Below are positions 7,269 through 15,454 of a stretch of 21,601 nt of DNA, in pieces; the first letter of the stretch is position 1, and every line of letters begins with the position of its first letter. A model generated the notes under the pieces. The model saw nothing but the letters and a program-made list of their open reading frames with translations, was not told the DNA's origin and ran no database searches. The stretch spans positions 1 through 21,601 of the forward strand of contig URSO01000038.1 of assembly GCA_900550415.1 (NCBI GenBank), in the 5' to 3' direction. Source of the stretch: an uncultured Collinsella sp. (GTDB lineage Bacteria > Actinomycetota > Coriobacteriia > Coriobacteriales > Coriobacteriaceae). The translations under genes and the position numbers were made by a program.

Positions 7269-8288
7269 ATGAGTAACGTTCGCGTTTGTGTAGACGTTGT
7301 GGGCGGAGACGAGAAACCTCAGGTTGTTCTCGATGGTATCGAGGCTGCACTTGCCGCCGATCCCGATATCGAGGTCCTGGCAGTCGGTCCCGCCGAAATC
7401 GTCAATCTCTTTGCCGCGGCCCATGCACGTGTGGAGGCTCTGGAAGCCCCTGACATTATCGCCATGGATGACGATCCCATTCGCGCCGTGATGACCAAGC
7501 GCAAGTCCTCGATCGTGCTTGCCTGCCGCGCCATCAAAAAGGGCAACGCGGACGCGTTTTTCTCCGCCGGCTCCACCGGCGCCATGACCGCTGCCGCGAC
7601 CGCCTACGTCACACCGTTTAGATATATGGCCGAAGGCAAGAAGCAGCCGGTGCGCCCCTGTTTGACCAATGCGCTGCCCAATCGTGCCGGCGGCCTGACG
7701 GTGCTGTGCGACATGGGCGCCAACCCCGATGTCGAGGTGGACGACATGGTGCGTTTTGCCCAGATGGGTAGCGCTTATGCCCGCGTTGTCCTGGGCATCG
7801 AGCATCCTCGCGTGGGCTTGCTTGCCAATGGCACCGAGGACGAGAAGGGCTCCAACTTTACCAAGGCCTGCTTCCCGGCCATGAAAGCCGCCGTTCCCGG
7901 CTTTGTGGGTAACTGCGAAGGCACCGATCTTACGTCGGGCAATTTTGACGTCGTGGTCGCCGACGGCATGTCGGGCAACATTGCGCTCAAGGCCACCGAG
8001 GGCGCTGCCAAGTTTTTGTTGCAGGAGCTCAAGGGCGTCTTTATGTCTTCGCTTGGCACCAAGATCGCCGCGCTGCTCATTAAAAAGCAGATGCGTGAGA
8101 TAAAGGCCAAGCTCTCTGGCGACGCCAAGGGCGGCGCGATTCTTTTGGGCCTGCGCGGCGTGGTTCTGATCGGCCATGGCGCCACCTCGGTCGAAGCTGT
8201 TAAAAACGGTACGCTTGCGGCGGCCGAAGCCGTGCGCGCCGGGCTGGTCGAGAATGTCGCCAACTCCATGGACGGCATCGTTTTGTAA
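7269..8288 (+). CDS. plsX: Phosphate acyltransferase PlsX
   Basis: 339 aa. The ATG at 7269 is preferred over the in-frame ATG at 7263 because AAGGAG (7256-7261) is 7 nt before the former and 1 nt before the latter. PlsX converts acyl-ACP and phosphate to acyl-phosphate for PlsY, at the cytoplasmic membrane face. Recognisable segments are the N-terminal VDVVGGDEKP (8-17; the usual form is DAMGGDxAP, so this copy is divergent), FFSAGSTGAMTAAA, LCDMGANPDV, GLLANGTEDEKGS and the C-terminal LIGHGATSVEAVKNG. fabD and fabG, often between plsX and acpP, are absent; acpP follows after 124 nt with its own hairpin leader. Confidence 0.95.
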   Translation: MSNVRVCVDVVGGDEKPQVVLDGIEAALAADPDIEVLAVGPAEIVNLFAAAHARVEALEAPDIIAMDDDPIRAVMTKRKSSIVLACRAIKKGNADAFFSAGSTGAMTAAATAYVTPFRYMAEGKKQPVRPCLTNALPNRAGGLTVLCDMGANPDVEVDDMVRFAQMGSAYARVVLGIEHPRVGLLANGTEDEKGSNFTKACFPAMKAAVPGFVGNCEGTDLTSGNFDVVVADGMSGNIALKATEGAAKFLLQELKGVFMSSLGTKIAALLIKKQMREIKAKLSGDAKGGAILLGLRGVVLIGHGATSVEAVKNGTLAAAEAVRAGLVENVANSMDGIVL

Positions 8289-8335
8289 GAGCGAGTTAGA
8301 GCGCTGTTATGTGCCTCGCGGCCTGCTTCGTGGGG

Positions 8336-8341
8336 TAGAAT
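8336..8341 (+). promoter_or_regulatory. Candidate -10 box for acpP
   Basis: TAGAAT, preceded by TGGGG, matches the GGTAnnnT pattern of neighbouring gaps. It would start transcription near 8348, just before the palindrome, leaving a leader of about 65 nt. No good -35. Confidence 0.4.
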
Positions 8342-8354
8342 CAGAACCGTGTCT

Positions 8355-8383
8355 TGGTACCGCCCGGGCGGTACCATTCTTTT
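8355..8383 (+). terminator. 22-bp perfect palindrome with T-rich tail before acpP
   Basis: Positions 8355-8376 form a perfect palindrome centred between 8365 and 8366 (arms TGGTACCGCCC and its complement), followed by TTCTTTT (8377-8383). As RNA it is a GC-rich hairpin plus U-rich tract, so it can act as the plsX terminator. If the -10 at 8336 is used, it lies inside the acpP leader and could attenuate transcription, or be an operator. Confidence 0.65.
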
Positions 8384-8412
8384 GGTATTCATGCACTATG
8401 AGAGGAAGCGCT

Positions 8413-8655
8413 ATGGACCGCTCCGAAATCTTCGACAAGATCGCCGAGGTCGCTGCTGACGTTCTGGGCGTCGATGTTGCCGAAATTAGCGATGAGACCA
8501 CCTTTGACGATCTCGATGCCAACTCGCTCGAGCGCCTGCAACTGGTTACGGCTATCGAGGACGAGTTCAACCTCGAGATCGATGACGAGACTCTGCTCTC
8601 GCTCAACTCTGTCGCCGACGCCGTCGACGCGATTGAAAACGCCAGGGAGGCCTAG
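8413..8655 (+). CDS. acpP: Acyl carrier protein
   Basis: 80 aa, acidic, single PP-binding domain. The ATG at 8413 has GAGGAAG (8402-8408) upstream; the in-frame ATG at 8398 lies before that site. Ser38 in ANSLERLQL is the phosphopantetheine attachment residue, expected to be loaded from CoA by AcpS (no acpS gene in the window). The usual motif is DSL; here Asn37 replaces Asp. Helix II continues LQLVTAIEDEFNLEI, as in the family. It sits between plsX and rnc as in Bacillus, where it is the fatty-acid-synthesis ACP; with no fab genes nearby, a dedicated role cannot be excluded. rnc starts 3 nt after the stop. Confidence 0.95.
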   Translation: MDRSEIFDKIAEVAADVLGVDVAEISDETTFDDLDANSLERLQLVTAIEDEFNLEIDDETLLSLNSVADAVDAIENAREA

Positions 8656-8658
8656 GTC

Positions 8659-9384
8659 TTGGCTTTGTCTGAACGACTTACGCGTGCCCAGGAAATTCTG
8701 GGCCACGAGTTCAATAATAAGGTGCTTCTGCGCGCGGCGCTTACGCATCCCTCGGCAGTCGAGGGCCAGCCGGTTTCTGCCAGCTATGAGCGCCTTGAGT
8801 TCTTGGGCGATTCCATTTTGGGCGCCGTCGTCGCCCGTTCGCTCTTTGAGTCCTATCCCGAGTTTGACGAGGGCAAGCTCACGCGCCTGAAGGTGTCGCT
8901 TGTCTCGGGCGCTACGCTATCCGAGGTGTCGCATGAGCTGGGCATCGACGACATCATCATCTTTGGTGCCTCCGAGACCGGTACCGGCGCGCGCGGCCTG
9001 CACTCGGCGCTCGAGAACGTCTACGAGTCGCTCGTGGGTGCGCTGTACCTGGATGCCGGCTGGGATGTTGCGGCGGACTTTATCCATCGTACGCTCAAAC
9101 CGCACCTGGCCTCCGAGCGTGCCGAGCACCCCGCGAACCCCAAATCGTTCTTGCAGGAGTGCGTGCAAGCCGACGGTCACGAACCCCCGGCGTATAAGCT
9201 CGTTGGCTCCGAGGGCCCGGCGCATGCGCCCACCTTTACCGCCGTGGTGTTGATCGATGGTATTCGCCAGGGTCGAGGCTCCGGCTCCTCAAAGAAGGAA
9301 GCCGAGGGAGCCGCTGCACTTGAGGCACTTGACCGCATGGGCTACACCACCAACGGCGTGATTCTCAACAAGAAGCCTGTTTAA
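8659..9384 (+). CDS. rnc: Ribonuclease III
   Basis: 241 aa. The start is TTG at 8659, with AGGGAGG (8644-8650, inside the acpP end) 8 nt upstream, so translation is coupled to acpP. The N-terminal endonuclease domain carries the signature ERLEFLGDS at 44-52 with catalytic Glu47 and Asp51; the C-terminal double-stranded-RNA-binding domain is at about 160-228, ending GSGSSKKEAEGAAALEAL. The second metal-site segment reads ALENVYESLVGALYLD (117-132): Glu123 is kept, but the position normally Asp (E. coli Asp114) is Asn120. RNase III cleaves rRNA precursors and structured RNAs. mutM, often between rnc and smc in Actinobacteria, is missing. Confidence 0.96.
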   Translation: MALSERLTRAQEILGHEFNNKVLLRAALTHPSAVEGQPVSASYERLEFLGDSILGAVVARSLFESYPEFDEGKLTRLKVSLVSGATLSEVSHELGIDDIIIFGASETGTGARGLHSALENVYESLVGALYLDAGWDVAADFIHRTLKPHLASERAEHPANPKSFLQECVQADGHEPPAYKLVGSEGPAHAPTFTAVVLIDGIRQGRGSGSSKKEAEGAAALEALDRMGYTTNGVILNKKPV

Positions 9385-9394
9385 GCGAGGAACC

Positions 9395-12300
9395 GTGTAT
9401 CTCAAGTCCCTCACGCTCAAAGGGTTCAAGTCGTTTGCCGACCGCGCCCATATGACGTTTGAGCCGGGCCTGACCGTCATCGTCGGTCCCAACGGCTCGG
9501 GAAAATCGAACATCTCTGACTCGATTCTGTGGGTCCTGGGCGAGCAGAGCGCCAAGCAGCTGCGCGGCCAGGCCATGGAGGATGTCATCTTCTCGGGCTC
9601 GTCAGCGCGCAAGCCGGTGGGTGTCGCCGAGGTCACGCTGGTGCTCGATAACTCGGACCATATGCTGCCCGTCGACTTTGACGAGGTCGCCATCACGCGT
9701 CGTATGTATCGCTCGGGCGAAAGCGAGTACCTCATCAACTCGAGTCCGTGCCGCCTGATGGACATTCAGGACATCCTGCACGATTCGGGCTTGGGCAAGG
9801 ATACACATTCCATCATCAGCCAGGGCAAGCTCGACGCCATTTTGCAGAGCCGCCCCGAGGAGCGCCGCGCCCTCATCGAGGAGGCCGCCGGCATTTCCAA
9901 GCACAAACGCCGCAAGGAGCGTGCGCTCAAAAAGATTAAGTCGATGGACGAGCATCTGACCCGTGCCCGCGACATCAATAAGGAAATCGCCCGCCAGCTG
10001 CGTCCGCTGGAGCGTCAGGTCGATCGCGCGCGCAAGTACAAAGAGCTGTCCTCGCGCGCGAACGAGCTTACGCAGATGCTAGCCGTCGACGAGCTGCGTT
10101 CGCTGCAGTCGCAGTGGAACGACTTGGAGAGCCGCTCCAAGGAAGGTGCCGCCGAGCTGGAGCTTGCGCAGTACCGCATGGGCGAAAAGGAGCGCGAGCT
10201 CGAGAAGCTCCAGGTTATGCTCGAGGAAAAGGGCCTGTTTGTGGGCGATCTGGGTGAGCAGCGCCGCCATATGCAAGACGTGGTCGGTCGCATTAACTCC
10301 GATATGCGCCTGCTCGAGGAAAAGGGCCACAACATGGTGTCGCGCCTGTCCGACATGCGCGGCCAGATCTCGAGCTCCGAGCATCAGCGTCGTCGCGTGG
10401 TAGAGGAGCTCGAGGACGCGCGTGCGCAGCTTGAGGAAGTGACCGGCGCGCACATGCAGGCCCAGGAGGACGTTGACGCCGCTGGTCCTGCCGCCGCTCA
10501 GCTCCACGAGCGGCGCGTGACGCTCGACAATCAGATTTCGCAGCTTACGCGTGAGCAACGCGATGTGCAGCGTGTGGCCGATAACGCGGCGCTCGAACTC
10601 GCCAAGGTGAAGGACTCGCTGAGCAACGCCGAGGTCGAGGACAACATGTACGCCTCACGCCTGGAGCAGATCGACGAGCAGCTCGAGGAAGTCACGGCCT
10701 CACTCGAGAGCCGTCGCGACCGCGCCGAGGAGCTTGAGGGTGCACTCGATCAGGCCCGTCAAGCCCAGATTGATGCGCGCGAGGCTACCGAGGTCGCCCG
10801 TGCAGCCCTTAAGGACTTGCGTGCCCGCGAGAGCGAGGCGCGCAACAAACTGTCCGAGGTGCGCTCGGAGCTTGCTAGCCAAAAGAAACTCGATGCCCGC
10901 ATGGCCGACAGCTCGCCGCTCGTGAGCTGTCTGGTGGGTGTACTGGGCGACGATGTCTCGGGTCGTCTGGGCGACGTGCTCGAGGCCCCTCGTGAGCTCG
11001 AGGGCCTGGTGGAGCAGCTGCTTGCCGGCGATATCGATGCTCTTTTGTTTGATGATGCCGCTACGCTTGAGCGCGCCGGTCGTGCGGCTTTGGACCAAAA
11101 GAAGGCTTCGGGCGAGGCGCTGTTGGTAGCGCGCGGCGTGAGCGGCGGTGCTGCTGCCAATGGCGCTGCCGGTACGCGTCTGGTCGATCGTCTGTCCGTG
11201 CGCTCCGGTTATGGCCCGGTTGTCGAGGCCCTTCTCGGCGGCTATTACGTGGTCGATGACTTGGCTGCCGCGTTGGCTGCCCCTGTCGTTGACGGCGTGA
11301 CCTATGTGACGCCCGATGGCGCCCGCGTGAGCTGTGGTGGTCTGGTGCGCGTGGGGCTCGATGCCGGCGAGGCTTCGGGTGCCTTGGAGCGCAAGCGCCG
11401 CATCCGTGAGCTCGAGGGCCTGGAACCCGATCTGGCTGCCATCTTTGATCATGCTTCGGACCAAGTCGTTGAGGCCAACGCCGCCGTCGAGGAGGCACGT
11501 GCCGCCGAGGGCGATGCCGCCGGCGAGATCGCCCGTCTTGAGGGTGAGCGCCGCTCGCTGCTCTCCGAGATCGGCCGCTTGGAGCAAAGCGCCAACAATG
11601 CCGAGGTCGAGCGCGTGCGCATCTCCAAGCGCCGCGAGCAGGCCTCCGAAGCCGTTCGCGCTGCGCGCCCGCGCGTTGACGAGCTCACCCGTTCGCGTGA
11701 CGAGGCCCGCGCGCAGGCAAGCGATCTGGGCTTGCAGATTGCCGAGGCCAACGATGAACTCGACCGCGTTCGCCGTGACGATTCCGAAGCTGCCGGCAAG
11801 CTCGCCGACGCCAAGGTTCGCCTAGCCCAGACGAGCGAACGCCTGCGTTCGCTGAAGGGCCGCGTGCCCGACCTGGAGCATCGTCTTGAGGGCATCGACC
11901 GTCGTATCCGCGGGACGCGTCAGGCCTCGCGCTCGCTCGAGCTGCTGCGCCTTCGCGTCGATCCCATGCACGAGCGCTATTCCGCCCTGTTGGAGCGCGC
12001 CTCGGACTGGGCTGCGCGCCTGCGCGATCAGACAACGCTTGAGGAGGCGGACTCGGCTTCGCTTAAGAAGACCATCGAGGACGCCAAGACCGAGGTCGCC
12101 CGCGCCAAAGAGCGGGTCGATGCTGCCGCTACGACGCAAAACGAGTTCAAGGTCGCACGCGGCAAGCTCGAGGTGCAGGTAGAGGCCGCCATCAAGGCCA
12201 TTACCGCCGATGGCACCACGGTGCTCGAGGAAGCGCTCATGCTTCCTGCGCCTACCGACCGCGACGCCGCCGAGCGCGAGCTCAACCAGCTCGTGCGCCA

Positions 12301-12931
12301 GATCAACAACCTGGGCCCTGTGAACCAGGTTGCCATGGGGGAGTACGAGCAGCTCAAGCGCCGCGCCGACTACATCGAGGACCAGCTGGCCGATCTGGAG
12401 AGCGCGCGCAAGGCGCTCACCAAGATCACAGTGGCCATTGATCGCAAGATGCGCAAGGCGTTTCTGGTGACGTTTGAGAAGGTCGACGCGAACTTCCGCG
12501 AGATCTTCGCCATGCTGTTCCCGGGTGGCCAGGCTCATCTTGAGATGACCGATCCCGAGCATCCTGCCGAGACGGGCATTGAGGTTGTGGCGCAGCCGCG
12601 CGGCAAGCGCATTACTAAGATGATGCTCATGTCGGGTGGCGAGAAGAGTCTGACGGCGCTCGCCCTGCTCTTTGCCGCGTACCGCACGCGCACGGTGCCG
12701 TTCTATGTGCTTGACGAGGTCGAGGCGGCGCTTGATGACGCCAACCTGTCCAAGCTCATCGGAGCCCTCGATGTGCTGCGTTCCGATACACAGCTCTTGG
12801 TCATTTCGCATCAGCGCCGTACTATGGAGGACGCTGACGTTCTCTATGGCGTCTCGATGCAAGCCGACGGCGTCAGCCGCGTCGTCTCGCAAAAACTCGA
12901 TCGCGAAACCGGAAAGGTCGTGAATGCATAA
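9395..12931 (+). CDS. smc: Chromosome segregation protein SMC
   Basis: 1178 aa, full length. GTG start at 9395 with GCGAGG 4 nt upstream. The N-terminal head has Walker A GPNGSGKSN at 31-39; coiled coil runs from about 165 to 500; the hinge is at about 505-665, with the Gly-rich SGYGPVVEALLGGYYVVDD; a second coiled coil extends to about 1000; the C-terminal head has the ABC signature SGGEKS at 1080-1085 and Walker B VLDEVEAALDD with Asp1107 and Glu1108. SMC dimers with ScpA/ScpB compact and segregate the chromosome; neither scp gene is in the window. It overlaps ftsY by one base. rnc-smc-ftsY order is the Bacillus arrangement. Confidence 0.98.
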   Translation: MYLKSLTLKGFKSFADRAHMTFEPGLTVIVGPNGSGKSNISDSILWVLGEQSAKQLRGQAMEDVIFSGSSARKPVGVAEVTLVLDNSDHMLPVDFDEVAITRRMYRSGESEYLINSSPCRLMDIQDILHDSGLGKDTHSIISQGKLDAILQSRPEERRALIEEAAGISKHKRRKERALKKIKSMDEHLTRARDINKEIARQLRPLERQVDRARKYKELSSRANELTQMLAVDELRSLQSQWNDLESRSKEGAAELELAQYRMGEKERELEKLQVMLEEKGLFVGDLGEQRRHMQDVVGRINSDMRLLEEKGHNMVSRLSDMRGQISSSEHQRRRVVEELEDARAQLEEVTGAHMQAQEDVDAAGPAAAQLHERRVTLDNQISQLTREQRDVQRVADNAALELAKVKDSLSNAEVEDNMYASRLEQIDEQLEEVTASLESRRDRAEELEGALDQARQAQIDAREATEVARAALKDLRARESEARNKLSEVRSELASQKKLDARMADSSPLVSCLVGVLGDDVSGRLGDVLEAPRELEGLVEQLLAGDIDALLFDDAATLERAGRAALDQKKASGEALLVARGVSGGAAANGAAGTRLVDRLSVRSGYGPVVEALLGGYYVVDDLAAALAAPVVDGVTYVTPDGARVSCGGLVRVGLDAGEASGALERKRRIRELEGLEPDLAAIFDHASDQVVEANAAVEEARAAEGDAAGEIARLEGERRSLLSEIGRLEQSANNAEVERVRISKRREQASEAVRAARPRVDELTRSRDEARAQASDLGLQIAEANDELDRVRRDDSEAAGKLADAKVRLAQTSERLRSLKGRVPDLEHRLEGIDRRIRGTRQASRSLELLRLRVDPMHERYSALLERASDWAARLRDQTTLEEADSASLKKTIEDAKTEVARAKERVDAAATTQNEFKVARGKLEVQVEAAIKAITADGTTVLEEALMLPAPTDRDAAERELNQLVRQINNLGPVNQVAMGEYEQLKRRADYIEDQLADLESARKALTKITVAIDRKMRKAFLVTFEKVDANFREIFAMLFPGGQAHLEMTDPEHPAETGIEVVAQPRGKRITKMMLMSGGEKSLTALALLFAAYRTRTVPFYVLDEVEAALDDANLSKLIGALDVLRSDTQLLVISHQRRTMEDADVLYGVSMQADGVSRVVSQKLDRETGKVVNA

Positions 12932-13848
12932 TGGGATTCTTTGACGCTCTCTCGCGCGGACTTGAGCGCAGCCGCGAGGCCCTCAACGAGGTCTTCTACT
13001 TTGGTGGCGAGGTCGACGAGGACTTTTGGGAGGACCTTGAGGACACCCTCGTCATGGGTGACATGGGTGCCGAGGTCGCTATTCAGGTCTCCGATGACCT
13101 GCGCGATGCTGCTGCCAAGAAGAACCTTAAGACCGCCCCGCAGCTTCGCCGCGCTCTGGCCGAGCAGCTCGAGGGCCATTTTGTGCCTGTTGAGCGTGAT
13201 CCGTTTTCCGATACGCCGAGCTGCGTGCTGTTTGTGGGCATCAACGGCGCCGGCAAGACCACAACGGTCGGCAAGATTGCGAGCGCCATGGCTGCCCGCG
13301 GCAAGAACGTGGTGATCGGTTCGGCCGACACCTTCCGCGCCGCCGCCATCGAGCAGCTCGATGTGTGGGGCCAGCGTGCCGGCGTACCGGTTATTAAGCG
13401 TGACCGCGGCTCCGATCCGGCGAGCGTGTGCTATGACGTGCTCGACGAGGCCGATAAGCGCGGCAGCGACCTGGTGCTCATCGATACCGCCGGCCGTCTG
13501 CACACAAGCCCCGAGCTCATGCGCGAGCTTGCCAAAGTGGTCAACGTGACGCGTAAGCGCGCCGCCAATATGGCTGCCGGCCCCATGCCTGTCTCGGTCG
13601 TCCTCGTAATCGATGCCGCGACGGGCCAAAACGGTCTGAACCAGGCGCTCGAGTTTAACGAGGCGCTGGGCCTGGACGGTATTATCATGACTAAGCTCGA
13701 CGGCACGGCTAAGGGCGGTATCGCCATGGCCGTGGCCGAGAAGCTCAAGCTCCCGATCCTGCGCATCGGCGTGGGCGAGCAGGTCGATGACCTGCAGGAG
13801 TTTAACGCCAAAGATTTCTGCCGCGCCCTGGTGGGCGAGTCCAACTAA
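12931..13848 (+). CDS. ftsY: Signal recognition particle receptor FtsY
   Basis: 305 aa. The ATG shares one base with the smc stop (TAATG), so translation is coupled. It consists of essentially only the NG region: N domain helices at about 1-90, then the GTPase with G1 GINGAGKTTTVGK at 103-115, DTFRAAAIEQL at 133-143, G3 DTAGRL at 185-190 and TKLDGTAKGG at 254-263. The long acidic A domain of E. coli FtsY is absent; the short amphipathic N-terminus MGFFDALSRGLERSREAL probably gives membrane contact. FtsY docks SRP-ribosome complexes at the membrane. ffh follows after 10 nt, so both SRP GTPases come from one transcript; ylxM, usual between them in Bacillus, is absent. Confidence 0.97.
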   Translation: MGFFDALSRGLERSREALNEVFYFGGEVDEDFWEDLEDTLVMGDMGAEVAIQVSDDLRDAAAKKNLKTAPQLRRALAEQLEGHFVPVERDPFSDTPSCVLFVGINGAGKTTTVGKIASAMAARGKNVVIGSADTFRAAAIEQLDVWGQRAGVPVIKRDRGSDPASVCYDVLDEADKRGSDLVLIDTAGRLHTSPELMRELAKVVNVTRKRAANMAAGPMPVSVVLVIDAATGQNGLNQALEFNEALGLDGIIMTKLDGTAKGGIAMAVAEKLKLPILRIGVGEQVDDLQEFNAKDFCRALVGESN

Positions 13849-13858
13849 GGAGTAACCA

Positions 13859-15334
13859 GTGTTTGATTCCCTGAGCGATCGCCTCAACGACACATTTGAC
13901 CGCCTGCGCGGCAAGGGTAAGCTGACCGAGGCCGATATCACCTCGGCCATGCGCGACATTCGCATGGCGCTGCTCGAGGCCGATGTCAACTTTAAGGTTG
14001 TCAAGGAGTTCGTCGCCAAGACCAAGGAGCGCTGCATGACCGCCGAGGTCATGGAGTCGCTGTCGCCGGCGCAAAACGTCGTCAAGATCGTGCTCGACGA
14101 GCTTACCGAGATGCTCGGCTCCACCGAGAGTAAGCTCGTCTTTAGCAACCGCATCCCCAACGTCATCATGCTCGTGGGTCTGCAGGGCTCCGGTAAGACC
14201 ACGGCGGCCGTAAAGCTGGCCTACCTGCTCAAGAAGCAGGGCCGCTCGCCGCTGCTCGCCGCGTGCGACGTCTACCGCCCCGCCGCTGCCGACCAGCTGG
14301 CCACGCTTGGCGGCGAGATCGGCGTGCCGGTCTTCCGCGGTGACGGCGCGCACCCGGTCGACATTGCCAAGGGCGCCATCCAGGAGGCCGTCGACCACCT
14401 GCGCGACGTGGTCATCGTCGATACCGCCGGTCGTCTGCAGATCGACGAGCAAATGATGCAGGAGGCCGTGGACATCAAGAAGGCCGTCAAGCCCGATCAG
14501 GTGCTGATGGTCGTCGATGCCATGACCGGCCAGGATATCGTCAACGTCGTCTCGACCTTTGCCGAGCGCACCGACTTTGACGGCGTGATCATCTCTAAGC
14601 TCGACGGCGATGCCCGTGGCGGCGGCGCGCTTTCCGTGCGCCAGGTGACCGGCAAGCCCATCAAGTTCGTGAGCATGGGCGAAAAGCCCGATTCGCTCGA
14701 GCCGTTCTATCCCGACCGCATGGCCAAGCGCATTTTGGGTATGGGCGACGTCGTCGGCATTATCGAGAAGGCCCAGGAGGCAGCCGATGCTGAGCAGCTC
14801 GAGGCTGCCGAGCGCATGCTGCGTGAGGGCTTTACCATGAACGACATGCTCGACCAGATGAAGGCCGTTAAGAAGATGGGCGGCATGAAGGGCATCCTGG
14901 GAATGCTTCCCGGTGGCCAGCGCGCGCTCAACCAGATGGGTGGAAACCTGGACGATGGCATCTTTGACAAAAACGAGGCCATCATCATGTCGATGACCAA
15001 GGAGGAGCGCCTGCGTCCCTCCATCATCAACGGCCAGCGTCGCGCCCGTATCGCCAAGGGCGCCGGCGTGACCCCCACTGAGGTCAACAGCCTTATGAAG
15101 CAGTGGGGCGAGATGAACAAGATGATGGGACGCATGCGCACGATGGCCAATCAGGCGCAGGCCGGCGGCAAGAAGGGCAAAAAGGGCAAGAAGGGCAAGA
15201 AGATGCGCATGCCCAATATTCCCGGTCTGGATGCCATGGGTCTGGGCGGCATGGGCGGCCTGGGAATGGGCAGCCCCAAGTCCGATATGGACCTGCTGCG
15301 CCAGATGGAAGCGCAGATGCGAAATAAGAAGTAG
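13859..15334 (+). CDS. ffh: Signal recognition particle protein Ffh (SRP54)
   Basis: 491 aa. GTG start at 13859 with AAGGAG (13847-13852) 6 nt upstream. N domain 1-90; G domain with G1 GLQGSGKTT at 107-115, DVYRPAAADQL at 137-147, DTAGRL at 188-193 and SKLDGDARGG at 246-255; Met-rich M domain from about 320, with the RNA-binding segment RIAKGAGVTPTEVN at 397-410. The tail is unusual: a Lys/Gly repeat (GGKKGKKGKKGKK, 437-448-region) followed by GLGGMGGLGMG before the end, which may add RNA or membrane contacts. Ffh with 4.5S RNA binds signal sequences at the ribosome. The 4.5S RNA gene is not in the window. rpsP-rimM-trmD, common downstream, do not follow. Confidence 0.97.
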   Translation: MFDSLSDRLNDTFDRLRGKGKLTEADITSAMRDIRMALLEADVNFKVVKEFVAKTKERCMTAEVMESLSPAQNVVKIVLDELTEMLGSTESKLVFSNRIPNVIMLVGLQGSGKTTAAVKLAYLLKKQGRSPLLAACDVYRPAAADQLATLGGEIGVPVFRGDGAHPVDIAKGAIQEAVDHLRDVVIVDTAGRLQIDEQMMQEAVDIKKAVKPDQVLMVVDAMTGQDIVNVVSTFAERTDFDGVIISKLDGDARGGGALSVRQVTGKPIKFVSMGEKPDSLEPFYPDRMAKRILGMGDVVGIIEKAQEAADAEQLEAAERMLREGFTMNDMLDQMKAVKKMGGMKGILGMLPGGQRALNQMGGNLDDGIFDKNEAIIMSMTKEERLRPSIINGQRRARIAKGAGVTPTEVNSLMKQWGEMNKMMGRMRTMANQAQAGGKKGKKGKKGKKMRMPNIPGLDAMGLGGMGGLGMGSPKSDMDLLRQMEAQMRNKK

Positions 15335-15359
15335 GGCTGTAATTCCAGCTTGATATGGC

Positions 15360-15397
15360 AAAGGCCACTCGGGAGCTACCGGGTGGCCTTTGTTTTT
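15360..15397 (+). terminator. Strong intrinsic terminator after ffh
   Basis: A 13-bp stem (15360-15372 with 15379-15391, one T-G wobble), 6-nt loop, then GTTTTT. It closes the rnc-smc-ftsY-ffh unit. The reverse strand has only a short T-run, so reverse termination for the convergent gene would be weaker. Confidence 0.92.
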
Positions 15398-15454
15398 GGC
15401 TTTGATTGTTGGGTTGCGTTCAGTGTCGCGCCCCGAGCCTGCGGTGCCGTGCTG

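Noticed and set aside
8351..8383. T-box riboswitch suggested by GGTACCGC in the acpP leader
   Set aside because: The leader is only about 65 nt, too short for specifier and antiterminator elements, and the T-box consensus is not present beyond the short match.
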